Shown here piece after piece: positions 9,801 through 17,274 of a DNA stretch of 64,000 nucleotides. This DNA is from JAHELQ01 sp964491915 (GTDB lineage: Bacteria; Acidobacteriota; Aminicenantia; UBA2199). A program made the translations under genes and the position numbers. How positions within the stretch are numbered: position 1 is the stretch's first letter; each line of letters opens with the position of its first letter. The notes below the pieces were generated by a model. That model saw nothing but the letters and a program-made list of their open reading frames with translations, was not told where the DNA came from and did no database searches. The stretch is from NCBI GenBank assembly GCA_964491915.1, contig CAZBHS010000019.1, positions 26,679 through 90,678 of the forward strand, written 5' to 3'.

Positions 9801-9879
9801 GGAAACTTTCGCCGTCGATCAACCGCTACCGCTGGAGCCGGGCAAAGGGTGGTTGCTGGTTATCAGTGAAAAGAAATAA
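6850..9879 (+). CDS. Secreted glycoside hydrolase-like protein (DUF6067)
   Basis: A 1009-residue exported protein with a clear signal peptide ending near NIPVNA (residue 22). The middle part is beta-rich. The C-terminal half looks like a TIM-barrel of the DUF6067 glycoside-hydrolase-like family, with NVHHATDINPFINYPF, GIDGLYIDDVAFG and DLHSANQYN segments. The aspartates in YIDD are candidate catalytic residues. ATG 6850 is used because GGAG lies six bases upstream; an earlier in-frame TTG at 6835 has no such site. It is divergent from the DUF5107-TPR gene, and both probably act on glycans outside the cytoplasm. A hairpin terminator follows. Substrate unknown. Confidence 0.8.
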   Translation: MKRRLGFLFLILFMMTNIPVNASSEIAYGVGDWDVEAFGNHRVVIEVERKAEAVAVEIPWRRRDREPEKKNLILVDAATGKRIQDIFPVTVNREMAQLVFRPVTVPGTYYLYYMRWVSEGSKHYPKVHYPGPDYKADPQWLRKHRLGSAAQAMKRWKRFFKATVKEIQSIDKFNSFYPMEVIATASEVKDLLGRHKGAPYLVFPEDRQYPIRMTRDLPFRWIEKGPVPRFEGAALRGEFYSFQLGLWAIAGEIANLEVVFGDLKMADGVVIPASALRCFNTGGVDWTGKPFKKVCKVKQGRVQPLWCGVQVPKDAEAGVYSGALRIAPQGFPAFEVAVELEVKPQTIAVAGDDEPWRHSRLRWLDSTIALNNDVTAPFTALEVEEEANAVRCLGRRVVLGKNGLPAKIQSFFAEEMTHLAKKEREVLVAPLAFEIEGNDGLLESSVDSELRFVKRDAGLVSWEAMNRAGDVSMRVRGDMEFDGTVEYQVELTATEPVDVKDIRLRIPVKDDVARYMMGLGRKGGVRPESFDWTWDVKKNHDSVWVGDVNAGLQCSFKDKNYSRPLNTNFYHLKPLNMPPSWYNEGHGGVHIKDAGDNGYVISAFSGPRILEAGEVLHFDFRLLLTPFKPIDTEAQWSTRYFHRFEPLDKIVKTGANTVNVHHATDINPFINYPFIRPEEMKEYIDEAHDKNLKVKIYYTVRELSNIAAELFALRSLGDEVLSGGPGGGFSWLQEHVEEDYIAGWLVPALDDAALINSGVSRWHNYYLEGLAWLVKNVGIDGLYIDDVAFGRVVMKRVRKILDSGRPGALIDLHSANQYNVRDGFANSANLYMEHFPYINRLWFGEYFDYGSAPDFWMTEVAGIPFGLMGEMLQDGGNPWRGMVFGMTARLPWAGDPRPVWNIWNEFGMKNTRMIGFWVKDSPVETGNEDVLATVYAKEGRAMVALASWASEKAMVMLDIDWKRLGIKRSKAIIVAPGSEGFQPAETFAVDQPLPLEPGKGWLLVISEKK

Positions 9880-9917
9880 GTCCACGGCCGGCATTTTATA
9901 AAACCGGCTGATATCTA

Positions 9918-9945
9918 AAACACCGCGGCCTTTGTCGCGGTGTTT
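9918..9945 (+). terminator. Hairpin terminator after the DUF6067 gene
   Basis: Ten-base perfect arms (AAACACCGCG and CGCGGTGTTT) around an eight-base loop, 38 bases after the stop codon. The following T-run is short, so termination efficiency is uncertain. Confidence 0.6.
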
Positions 9946-9975
9946 CCCGGTGCGAAAGTTTATTGCCCGGAAAAG

Positions 9976-10003
9976 TTGAATTTTTGGGGTTTGGGATTAT
10001 ATT
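9976..10003 (+). promoter_or_regulatory. Possible promoter for the DoxX gene
   Basis: TTGAAT (9976-9981), 16 bases, TATATT (9998-10003). It lies about 50 bases before the DoxX start. The -10 region is AT-rich and has more than one possible register. Confidence 0.4.
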
Positions 10004-10052
10004 ATAGATAATATGTTTATTGCGGAATGATCGCATTCTGCAAGGGAGGAAG

Positions 10053-10421
10053 ATGATGGGGTTTTTAACCACCACGTTGGCGCGGGTGCTGTATGGCCTG
10101 CCGTTTGCCGTTTTCGGCTTCAATCATTTTATGTATGCGCAACAGATGACCGGGATGGTTCCCTCGTTTATGCCGTTCAAGATTTTCTGGGTCTATTTGA
10201 CCGGAGCGGCGTTGATTGCCGCGGCCATCAGTATCATCAGCACGATCCATATCCGTCTGGCTTCGTTGTTGTTGGCGTTGATGCTGTTCATATTCGTCGC
10301 CTTCATCCATCTGCCGGGAGTGTTGAATCAACAAACCATGCAGATGGCGATGGCGGGGCTCCTGAAAGATCTCAGTCTGGCGGGCGCGGCATTGTTTATC
10401 GCCGGAAAATACGGGAAATAA
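10053..10421 (+). CDS. DoxX family membrane protein
   Basis: A 122-residue protein with four hydrophobic segments and the RVLYGLPFAVFGFNHFM opening typical of DoxX/SURF4-like proteins. Members accompany oxidoreductases or stress responses, and most have no proven activity. The start codon is one of two adjacent ATGs (10053 or 10056), both preceded by a strong GGGAGGA site at 10044-10050. It stands alone between the DUF6067 terminator and a minus-strand lipoprotein gene whose 3' end lies 29 bases away. No cofactor-binding residues can be named. Confidence 0.78.
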   Translation: MMGFLTTTLARVLYGLPFAVFGFNHFMYAQQMTGMVPSFMPFKIFWVYLTGAALIAAAISIISTIHIRLASLLLALMLFIFVAFIHLPGVLNQQTMQMAMAGLLKDLSLAGAALFIAGKYGK

Positions 10422-10450
10422 CGAGTTTATTGATTCCCGTGTTTTTTATT

Positions 10451-11086
10451 TTATTTGCGCCGGGATTTGCGGACGTATTTGTAATTGCGTTTTACAATAC
10501 TGAGAATCCAGGAATATTTCTTCTGCATCCGGTCCAGGAGCTGGATGTTCGCCTGCTTGCCCGCCTCTTCGGCCTTGGCCTTTTTGTTCATGGCGAAATC
10601 CAGAATGCCGTCGGAGTCGGAGTCGCCCAGAAGGTAAACTGAGCCGGACGGGACCTTGACCTTTAAGTCGATGACATCGGACGGGGCGTCTTTCATCAAA
10701 TCGGCGATTCTGGCGTCTCTTTTGCCGGCGAATTTCGACGTGCTCCAGGTGATGGTGACCCAGTTCCCTTTTTCGTTCATATCCAGGGTGAACGCGTCAT
10801 AAAACCATTCGGGGCTCCAGGAGGTGAGGGTGCCGCCTCCGGTGTTCCGTTTATATTCGTTGTACGAGATGCTTTTTTTTGTTTTGCGTCCGTAATTTTC
10901 CAGAACCTTGAGCGCCTGGTACATGGTGGCGTCTTTGGGGATCTCCTGCTGCCAGGTCTGCAATGGAGTCGGTCCCGGCTCTGCCGGGGGAGGCTCTGTT
11001 ACCGGGGTTTTGGGGCCGCAGCCGATAGCGGCCGCGAATGCGACGATGACCAATGATTTGAGAATTCCTTTAAACTGAATGTGCAC
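10451..11086 (-). CDS. Putative lipoprotein of unknown function
   Basis: A 211-residue protein with a lipoprotein signal: a short basic N-terminus, a hydrophobic stretch and the lipobox AAIGC, so the mature protein would be anchored at Cys23. A proline-rich linker (PPPAEPGPTP) follows. The mature part holds a DSDSDGILDFAMN segment, which resembles a calcium-binding aspartate loop of the thrombospondin-3/dockerin kind. The C-terminus is strongly basic (KYVRKSRRK). The start is GTG at 11086, supported by AAGGAG six bases upstream. It lies 16 bases downstream of a small membrane protein gene on the same strand, so the two likely form an operon. I do not recognise the family. Confidence 0.75.
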   Translation of the reverse strand: MHIQFKGILKSLVIVAFAAAIGCGPKTPVTEPPPAEPGPTPLQTWQQEIPKDATMYQALKVLENYGRKTKKSISYNEYKRNTGGGTLTSWSPEWFYDAFTLDMNEKGNWVTITWSTSKFAGKRDARIADLMKDAPSDVIDLKVKVPSGSVYLLGDSDSDGILDFAMNKKAKAEEAGKQANIQLLDRMQKKYSWILSIVKRNYKYVRKSRRK

Positions 11087-11102
11087 TTGATACTCCTTAC
11101 GC

Positions 11103-11552
11103 TTATTGTTTGCTGTTTTCTTTTTCTTTTTGCCGGGAGAGCGCTAGTTCATTACAAGAGCCGGTCAAGAGGAGAGCCGCCGCGCCCAAGAGGGCGAGGT
11201 AAAGCCCGAATCTGCATTGGGGGATGATATAGCGGCTTTTGAAGGCCAGGACGATCACCGTTACCACCGGGATCATGCCGGTTATCATCGCCAATGTGCC
11301 GGTAGATTTTTTGAATGCGTTCATGACAAGAAGAATGACTGCCCCGATAGGTACGAACCAGATGATAATGGTAATAATCATGGACACTGATTGAAACGCG
11401 TCAAAAAAATTCAGGAAACGCTTGATGTTGTATCCTCCGGCGGTAACCATCGGATTTGAAAACCATGGTAAAAAGAACGCTAAGATCAATAATACTGCGG
11501 CTGCTATTTCCATTCTTTTTAAAAAACTGTAGAAACGGCTCGATTGTTCCAT
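11103..11552 (-). CDS. Small four-helix membrane protein, unknown
   Basis: A 149-residue protein with four predicted membrane segments (residues about 14-30, 52-75, 85-104 and 113-130) and a charged C-terminal tail. I recognise no family motif. The loop after the first helix contains PWFSNP and GGYNIKRF, a pattern seen in many uncharacterised small membrane proteins. The start ATG 11552 has AGG close upstream and a promoter at 11591-11619. It is the first gene of a two-gene unit with the lipoprotein at 10451-11086, so the two products may act together at the envelope; this is inference. Confidence 0.75.
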   Translation of the reverse strand: MEQSSRFYSFLKRMEIAAAVLLILAFFLPWFSNPMVTAGGYNIKRFLNFFDAFQSVSMIITIIIWFVPIGAVILLVMNAFKKSTGTLAMITGMIPVVTVIVLAFKSRYIIPQCRFGLYLALLGAAALLLTGSCNELALSRQKEKENSKQ

Positions 11553-11590
11553 CCTATTTTTTTCCTGTTTGGGTTTGGATTTAGGTGTAT

Positions 11591-11619
11591 TTTATAACAT
11601 TTTTAGACAGGAAAATCAA
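11591..11619 (-). promoter_or_regulatory. Promoter for the 11552 membrane protein/lipoprotein unit
   Basis: On the minus strand: TTGATT (11614-11619), 17 bases, TATAAA (11591-11596), giving a leader of about 35 bases. Confidence 0.5.
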
Positions 11620-11674
11620 TGGTGGATCGATAGCGGCGACGTTTCAAAATTATCTTTTATTTTAGTTTTTTTCG

Positions 11675-11703
11675 TTGATAATAAATTCCTCGTATGGTAT
11701 ATA
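11675..11703 (+). promoter_or_regulatory. Promoter for the PilZ gene
   Basis: TTGATA (11675-11680), 17 bases, TATATA (11698-11703). The leader would be about 25 bases, with AAGGG before the ATG at 11734. Confidence 0.5.
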
Positions 11704-11733
11704 GAAACAAGAATTTCTGGTAAGGGCTGCAAA

Positions 11734-12060
11734 ATGGATAGTAGAAAGGCGACAAGGTTAAAGACGAACGGCATCGAGGTCATCCTCATCGATGATAACA
11801 ATCATTTTCCCGCAATTATTTTAGATGTATCGGAAAGCGGAATGTCAGTGCATTGCACCCATGTATTTCCCACCTTTAAAGAGATCGGAATTTTATTTAA
11901 CTTCAATCGCCATAAAGTGGAATTGAAAGGAAGTGTCCGTTGGGTGAACGAGCATGTGGGGCGGTATAAAGGCAAGATGAAGGAGATTGGTATCTCACTC
12001 CCTCATCCCCCGGCGGAATATCTGGATTTTGTCAGGGAAAATATCGATAACGGGGAATGA
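11734..12060 (+). CDS. PilZ domain protein
   Basis: A 108-residue stand-alone PilZ-type domain. The N-terminal MDSRKATRLK resembles the RxxxR c-di-GMP binding box, here R4..R8. A DVSESGMSV segment corresponds to the (D/N)xSxxG motif, so both ligand-contacting elements are present, although the first arginine spacing should be checked by alignment. The family binds cyclic di-GMP and changes partner activity in motility or surface control. The start ATG 11734 is preferred over the longer frame because the domain begins there and AAGGG precedes it. The gene has its own promoter and no operon partners. Confidence 0.78.
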   Translation: MDSRKATRLKTNGIEVILIDDNNHFPAIILDVSESGMSVHCTHVFPTFKEIGILFNFNRHKVELKGSVRWVNEHVGRYKGKMKEIGISLPHPPAEYLDFVRENIDNGE

Positions 12061-12135
12061 ACCGCTTGCTTATATTCTAATTCTTGGTTAAAATCCTCTT
12101 TTGAGAATGTGTCTCATAAAGAAGGAGTGTTAATA

Positions 12136-13287
12136 ATGATCGATGAAAACGCACTGGTGAAGACCTTGCAACAATTGGTAAGTATTGAATCTGTCAATCC
12201 ATCTCTTGATTGCAATGGGAAGGGTGAGAATGAAATCTGTCTCTATCTGGCCGGTATTCTTGAAGAGATGGGCGTCGAGACCGAGATTTTACGGTTTGGA
12301 GACAATCGCGGCAGCGTTGTTGGGGTGATCAAAGGCAGTGGGGAAGGGAAATCCATTATGTTGAACGGTCACATCGATACCGTCGGCATCGCCAATATGG
12401 ATATTGATGCGTTGAATCCAAAGATAGAAGAGGGCAAGCTCTATGGCCGGGGCAGCGAAGACATGAAGAGCGGGGTTGCCGCCATTATCGCCGCGGCCCG
12501 CGGCTTGTTGGCCTCCAATGCTGAATTGAAGGGCGATGTGGTGCTGGCGTTGGTGGGAGATGAGGAATACAAAAGCAAGGGTACTGAAACGGTCTTGGAA
12601 AAATACAAGACCGACGCCGCCATCGTAACCGAACCCACAGCTCTGACGATCGCTTTGGCGCACAAGGGCTTCGTGTGGAGCGAGATCGAGGTGTTCGGAA
12701 AAGCTGCGCATGGCAGCCGGCCGGAAGAGGGGATCGACGCCATCATCAAAGGGGGAAAGATTTTGGCGGAATTGGACAAGTACCAGGAAGAGACTCTCAA
12801 ACAGAAACAACATCCTCTCGTGGGGCATCCGTCGGTTCACGCCTCGATAATCAACGGCGGCCGCGAGATCAGCACCTACCCGGAATACTGCAAAATCGAA
12901 TTGGAGAGACGCACCATCCCGGGCGAGGAAGAGCTGGCTCTTCACACTGAATTGACCTCCATCATCGAGCGGCTCTCGGCAATCGATCCCCAACTCAATG
13001 CTAAAACAAAGGTTTTGTTTAGCCGCCCCCCGATGGAAACCTCGAAAGATGAAGACCTGGTAAAGGTTTTACAGAAATCCTTCAAAGATGTGACCGGATC
13101 GGAACCCAATCTTGGCGGCGCTTCATTTTGGACTGACGCCGCTCTTATCGCGGCTGAAGGGATCCCTACCGTCAATTTCGGACCCACGGGCGGCGGCCTT
13201 CACGGAGCGGTGGAATATGTGGACATCGAAAGCGTCAAACAAAACGCCGCGGTAATCCTCGACTTCCTTCTCAACTTCTGTTGCTGA
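12136..13287 (+). CDS. M20 family peptidase / ArgE-DapE type deacylase
   Basis: A 383-residue zinc hydrolase. Metal and catalytic motifs appear in order: NGHIDTVG (first metal histidine and catalytic aspartate), YGRGSEDMKSG (bridging aspartate), GDEEYKSKGT (catalytic glutamate pair), TEPTAL, and the C-terminal GPTGGGLHGAVEY with the last metal histidine. The dimerisation domain lies between, with GKAAHGSRPEEG. Relatives remove acyl groups from amino acids or cleave small peptides in the cytoplasm; the exact substrate cannot be read. The start ATG 12136 has AAGGAG eight bases upstream. An upstream in-frame ATG at about 12109 lacks a site. It stands alone on the plus strand. Confidence 0.88.
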   Translation: MIDENALVKTLQQLVSIESVNPSLDCNGKGENEICLYLAGILEEMGVETEILRFGDNRGSVVGVIKGSGEGKSIMLNGHIDTVGIANMDIDALNPKIEEGKLYGRGSEDMKSGVAAIIAAARGLLASNAELKGDVVLALVGDEEYKSKGTETVLEKYKTDAAIVTEPTALTIALAHKGFVWSEIEVFGKAAHGSRPEEGIDAIIKGGKILAELDKYQEETLKQKQHPLVGHPSVHASIINGGREISTYPEYCKIELERRTIPGEEELALHTELTSIIERLSAIDPQLNAKTKVLFSRPPMETSKDEDLVKVLQKSFKDVTGSEPNLGGASFWTDAALIAAEGIPTVNFGPTGGGLHGAVEYVDIESVKQNAAVILDFLLNFCC

Positions 13288-13344
13288 ATTTCGATTGGCC
13301 CGCCGCCGCAGTCTTTGCGCCTTTATTTTAAGAGGGGCGGCGCG

Positions 13345-14427
13345 CTATACCTCTTTGGAGTAATGGGTCATTGTGCAGCCGAAATTGTCCACGAAAAAAT
13401 TGTCCATTTCATCGGCCCGCAATGCCAGAATCGCCAGGTTCTTTTTGATGATGTCTTTTTTGGGGGAGAAGATGTCCGAAATGTGCGCCCTGTAGGAGAT
13501 GTAGATGGTGTTATCGAGAACTCCCAATTGGTACGGACTGAGAGGATCGGAAAGCAAGTAGCTGAATAGGCGGTCCAGTCCGGTGGCGGGGAGTTCGTTC
13601 AATGGGGAGGTGGCGTAGATGTATTGTTGGTTGAAGAAGAAAACCCTGATCAATGAGGAACCGTGGTGAAATTCCCAAAAATCCTGTCCGTTTCTGGCCA
13701 GAACCGGGTCCATCCCCAACATCTTGAGCGCGCTTTCCACAAACTCCGCGGTCTCGTTGAGGGATACCTCTTGGAATGCCTGTCCATCGATGGTATTGCC
13801 GCAATTGGTACAATAGGCGGTTTTTTGGGAAATCAGGGTCTTGCACGAGTCGCATTTGACACAATAATCAAGGCTTTTTTTGGCGTGGAATACTTTCAGG
13901 TCCTCCACCAACACTTCGGCTGGTATCGCGAAGCCCACATTGTCGGCGTTGCTGAATTTTGATGTGGTCACTCCGATGACCTCCCCTTTGGCGTTGACCA
14001 TGGGGCCGCCGGAGTTTCCGGGGTTGACGGCGGCGTCGGTCTGGATATAATGCCGCCCGTCGAGGAGCTGTTTTTCGGAGGAGATGATGCCTTCGGTTTC
14101 AGTATAGGGCATTCCAAAGGGGAATCCAAGCACCAGTACTTTGGCGCGGCTATGGATACGGGCGAATCTCAAGGCCGGGAGTTCCTGGTTTCCCAATTTG
14201 GCATCGGTGTGGAGGAACGCCAGGTCGTTTTTAGGATTCACGAATACAACTTTAGCCAGATAACGCTCTTTGTTGTGATCCTCGATGGCCACTGTTTTAA
14301 AACCTTGCACCACATGATAGTTGGTCACCAGGATGTTGATGTTCTTCACGAAAAAACCACTGCCGCTGCCGGCCGATGTATTGATTTTATAGATATTGCG
14401 AGATATGTGATCGGGCGCGTGTGTCAT
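13345..14427 (-). CDS. Cytosolic HtrA-like serine protease with zinc ribbon and YbjN/CesT-like domain
   Basis: A 360-residue trypsin-fold protease without a signal peptide or PDZ domain. The catalytic triad is visible: His38 in NYHVV, Asp68 in NDLAF and Ser139 in GNSGGP. After the protease come CxxC pairs (Cys189/192 and Cys206/209) typical of a zinc ribbon. The C-terminal 140 residues have the pattern of a YbjN / type III chaperone-like domain, a weaker assignment made by eye. The gene lies 22 bases downstream of another gene with a similar chaperone-like domain, apparently in one operon. ATG 14427 has AAGGAC upstream. Role is inferred: intracellular protein quality control or a regulated cleavage. 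Confidence 0.8.
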   Translation of the reverse strand: MTHAPDHISRNIYKINTSAGSGSGFFVKNINILVTNYHVVQGFKTVAIEDHNKERYLAKVVFVNPKNDLAFLHTDAKLGNQELPALRFARIHSRAKVLVLGFPFGMPYTETEGIISSEKQLLDGRHYIQTDAAVNPGNSGGPMVNAKGEVIGVTTSKFSNADNVGFAIPAEVLVEDLKVFHAKKSLDYCVKCDSCKTLISQKTAYCTNCGNTIDGQAFQEVSLNETAEFVESALKMLGMDPVLARNGQDFWEFHHGSSLIRVFFFNQQYIYATSPLNELPATGLDRLFSYLLSDPLSPYQLGVLDNTIYISYRAHISDIFSPKKDIIKKNLAILALRADEMDNFFVDNFGCTMTHYSKEV

Positions 14428-14449
14428 TGTTTGTCCTTAATTCCCATTC

Positions 14450-15676
14450 TTACTTTCCGAATAGAGCTCCAAAAAATCCTTTGGATTTCTTCTTGTCCTT
14501 TTGGTCCTGTATCTGGTCTTGTTCGTCCCATAATAGAGAGCTGAAGAATCCTTTTGATTTTTTCTTGACTTTCGGATTCATGATCTCGGATATCGCTCTC
14601 CACAAGAGGCTTGCCGCCTGGTGCCACGGTTGGCGGTTGGAGGCCACCAACGCGTTGGTGACGATGCGCGAGATATCTTCGGGGACTTGTGTGTAATAAA
14701 ACAGACTGAAGAACGCGCTTTCTATTGTCAATACGGCGCCGATAAAATCTTTGCGGTCGATTTCGGCTCTGGCGCTATTGTAGTACCGTTCGAAGTTGGA
14801 GTGGATGTTTTCATATGTACCTCTGGTTTTAAAGGGTATAAAGACATTGGCTGTGTATAGGTCCTTCGAGAATTCGGAGCCGTTGAGCGCTTGCAACGAT
14901 TTTAAGTACTCTCTGCCTTTGGCGATTTTATCGGGAATTCGGATCTCTTGCGATTGGAGGAAGGAGATATTCCGCTCCAGGTCTGTGCGCATGACCCCCT
15001 GGGGGGACATGTAATAGTCGATCTTTTTGAGGGTGATGTCGATGATATCGAGGCAGAACTCATAAGCTCTGGCCCTCTCGAAGTAATTCAGGTATTGCAA
15101 TACCTCTTTGAGATAGACATGAAATTTGTTCCAGGCGGTGATCAATTGTTTTTGGGTGAAGCGCTGGATGCGGGGGGGCTGCAGATGAGCGGCGCCGAAT
15201 TTTTTAATCAATTCATCGTCATAGGCGTCGGCGTAGGTGCAAATTTCCTTGAGCGCCTCATAGATTTTGTAGGGTTCGCAAAGGTCGAGGGACTCGTTGT
15301 ACTTGAAGCGCAACTCATTTCGCTCCAGGGTGATTTTCGCCAGATTCAAAGGGTAGAAGTTCAATTCCACCACCTGGCGGAGTAGGGGGACGTTGGCGGG
15401 CGCCGGTATCTTCAGGAATGGCGCGATGATGTTGAGATTGTCTCCTTCGATCGTCAGGTACAAAATGATGGAACCGTGAGGGATGACAAATTTCGACTTG
15501 CCGTTGTTGTTTCCCTGGACCATGGATGAGTCGATGCTTTCCAATAGACTGATGATCGACTCTCTGTAATGTCCCTGCTCGAATAGGTCTACAGTCATGT
15601 CCCATTTGGATGAGTCGATTTGACGTTGGCGTGTACCCGGAAGGGCCGAATCGAAGGATGGTGCGTGATTTATCAT
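14450..15676 (-). CDS. Hypothetical protein with YbjN/CesT-like N-terminal domain and repeated basic tail
   Basis: The 408-residue product is not recognised as a named family. Residues about 55-165 have the alternating strand/helix pattern of YbjN or class I type III secretion chaperones, including FYPLNLAKITLERNELRF. The middle is helical (residues about 170-370). The C-terminus carries two copies of a short basic-aromatic motif, KKKSKGFFSSLL and KKKSKGFFGALF, separated by an acidic linker rich in Asp and Gln. This looks like a duplicated membrane-touching or docking peptide. It is first in an operon with the HtrA-like protease, from a strong promoter at 15731-15759. No function can be assigned. 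Confidence 0.78.
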   Translation of the reverse strand: MINHAPSFDSALPGTRQRQIDSSKWDMTVDLFEQGHYRESIISLLESIDSSMVQGNNNGKSKFVIPHGSIILYLTIEGDNLNIIAPFLKIPAPANVPLLRQVVELNFYPLNLAKITLERNELRFKYNESLDLCEPYKIYEALKEICTYADAYDDELIKKFGAAHLQPPRIQRFTQKQLITAWNKFHVYLKEVLQYLNYFERARAYEFCLDIIDITLKKIDYYMSPQGVMRTDLERNISFLQSQEIRIPDKIAKGREYLKSLQALNGSEFSKDLYTANVFIPFKTRGTYENIHSNFERYYNSARAEIDRKDFIGAVLTIESAFFSLFYYTQVPEDISRIVTNALVASNRQPWHQAASLLWRAISEIMNPKVKKKSKGFFSSLLWDEQDQIQDQKDKKKSKGFFGALFGK

Positions 15677-15730
15677 AATTTATCTCACTTAAGTTCCCAA
15701 GAATTTTTTCTCATTAAGGACTGAATAATC

Positions 15731-15759
15731 ATTGTATAGAAATGAAAAAAACTTGTCAA
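15731..15759 (-). promoter_or_regulatory. Promoter for the chaperone-like/protease operon
   Basis: On the minus strand: TTGACA (15754-15759), 17 bases, TACAAT (15731-15736). The leader is about 48 bases and carries GAGATA before the start at 15676. Confidence 0.65.
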
Positions 15760-15793
15760 TATTTTTTTTTAGAACAATCGGATATTCGCCTGT

Positions 15794-16258
15794 TTAGTCG
15801 AGAATAGAGGGGAGGATGATCCACTGCGCCGCCCATTTCCCGTTGTTACCTTGCAGGCAGACAATGCCGGCGTTGTGGAATTGGATAGGCATGCGGTCCC
15901 GGCACCCTGTGAGTAACAATGATGCCAAACGGGCCAGATGGGGGAGATGGCCGACAATCACCAATTCGGGAATATCCAACGCTTCCAACTCGATGGCCAT
16001 GTCGCCCACCGGATCCAGAGGATTCAGATTCTCGTGAACAATGAGTTCGCTGCCGGGGCAGACGATCTTCCGTAGAATGTTCGCTGTTTCCAACGCCCGC
16101 GGTTTGCCGCTATACCAGATCTCTGGCGGATCGGGATGTAGTTGTTTGAAAAAGGACGCGGTCTTTGTGATTCCCGCTTTCCCGGCTTCCGTCAATGTAC
16201 GTTCCGGATGATCTGTAGTACTTTCAGCTTCCCCATGCTGAATCAAATACAACAACAT
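15794..16258 (-). CDS. sixA: Phosphohistidine phosphatase SixA-like
   Basis: A 154-residue histidine-phosphatase-fold protein. The family removes phosphate from phosphohistidine, as on ArcB or the nitrogen PTS protein NPr in E. coli. The N-terminal LIQHGEAE holds the nucleophilic histidine, although the usual RHG arginine is Gln here, as in many SixA proteins. A second catalytic histidine is in IVGHLPHLARLAS, which is strongly SixA-like, and the length matches the family. The start has AGAGGTG five bases upstream. It sits alone, with 117 bases to the next operon start. The target in this organism is unknown; several histidine kinases are encoded nearby. Confidence 0.85.
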   Translation of the reverse strand: MLLYLIQHGEAESTTDHPERTLTEAGKAGITKTASFFKQLHPDPPEIWYSGKPRALETANILRKIVCPGSELIVHENLNPLDPVGDMAIELEALDIPELVIVGHLPHLARLASLLLTGCRDRMPIQFHNAGIVCLQGNNGKWAAQWIILPSILD

Positions 16259-16430
16259 TTTATCACCTCTTATATTTTTGCGATTTAAAACGGGGAGAAT
16301 GAATCATAATCCAATTTTATCATTGATTGTATGGGAGCGCAATCCAATGCACTTGACGTGGGGGGGGAAAAGTATTAATTTACTATTTTTAGTCGTTTTA
16401 TTTGTTTGACGAATGAGGAGGTATATGAGG

Positions 16431-17189
16431 ATGAAGATTGATATGAACGGTATGAATGTTGTGGTGACTGGAGCGAGCCGGGGTATTGGCCGGGCGATCG
16501 CGTTGGGTTTGGGCAGCGCGGGGGCCAGGGTGGCGGTGCATTACCGGGAGAATGAAGCGATGGCTCTGGAGTTGGCGGGGGATGTCGGCAATGGTTCGCA
16601 GGCGTTTAGGGCGGATCTTGGCGATATGGGGGAATGCAAGCGGTTGTTTGCCCAGGTGATGAACCGGTTTGGGCGTATTCATGTGTGGATCAACAACGCG
16701 GGTATCGCGTTGAAATCTCCCGAAGGGATGGATGAGGAAGATTGGATCGCCAATTGGGAGAAGACCATGACTGTCAATGTGACGGCCAGCGCTTTGTTTT
16801 GCCGGTTGGCTGTGGAGCATTTCAAACGGCAGGGGGGCGGCCGTATCGTCAACATCGCTTCGCGGGCCGCTTTTCGCGGCGATACGCCTGAATATCTGGC
16901 GTATGCGGCGTCGAAAGGGGCGATAGTGTCTCTCACCCGTTCCATTGCCAGAGGGTACGGCAAGGCGGGGATCAAGGCCTTTGTCGTGGCGCCGGGATTT
17001 GTGCGCACCGATATGGCGCAGGAGTTCTTCGATGAATATGGGGAAGATTTCGCGTTGAACGATATCGCTTTGCCGATGTTGACCGAACCGCAGAACCTGG
17101 CTCCGATGGTGGTGCTCCTGGCGAGCGGGATGGCGGACCACGCAACCGGATCAACGATTGATATCAATGCCGCCAGTTACGTTCATTGA
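16431..17189 (+). CDS. Short-chain dehydrogenase/reductase (SDR)
   Basis: A 252-residue classical SDR. The cofactor loop TGASRGIG is at the N-terminus, NNAG follows near residue 84, the catalytic serine is in NIAS, and YAASK gives the catalytic Tyr and Lys. The APGFVRTD segment after the active site is typical. It most resembles 3-oxoacyl-ACP reductases (FabG-like), but this subfamily cannot be assigned with confidence. The start at 16431 was chosen because AGGAGGT (16416-16422) is eight bases upstream; ATG 16425 is too close to it. It precedes a separately promoted class V aminotransferase gene. Confidence 0.85.
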   Translation: MKIDMNGMNVVVTGASRGIGRAIALGLGSAGARVAVHYRENEAMALELAGDVGNGSQAFRADLGDMGECKRLFAQVMNRFGRIHVWINNAGIALKSPEGMDEEDWIANWEKTMTVNVTASALFCRLAVEHFKRQGGGRIVNIASRAAFRGDTPEYLAYAASKGAIVSLTRSIARGYGKAGIKAFVVAPGFVRTDMAQEFFDEYGEDFALNDIALPMLTEPQNLAPMVVLLASGMADHATGSTIDINAASYVH

Positions 17190-17197
17190 TATTTCTC

Positions 17198-17226
17198 TTT
17201 ACTTTGGAGCGGTCTTTTTATACAAT
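17198..17226 (+). promoter_or_regulatory. Promoter for the class V aminotransferase gene
   Basis: TTTACT (17198-17203), 17 bases, TACAAT (17221-17226). The leader is about 40 bases and ends with CGGAGGGA before GTG 17275. Confidence 0.55.
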
Positions 17227-17274
17227 ACAGGATGAATGTACTAAACAAATACTCATTATTAGCGGAGGGATATA

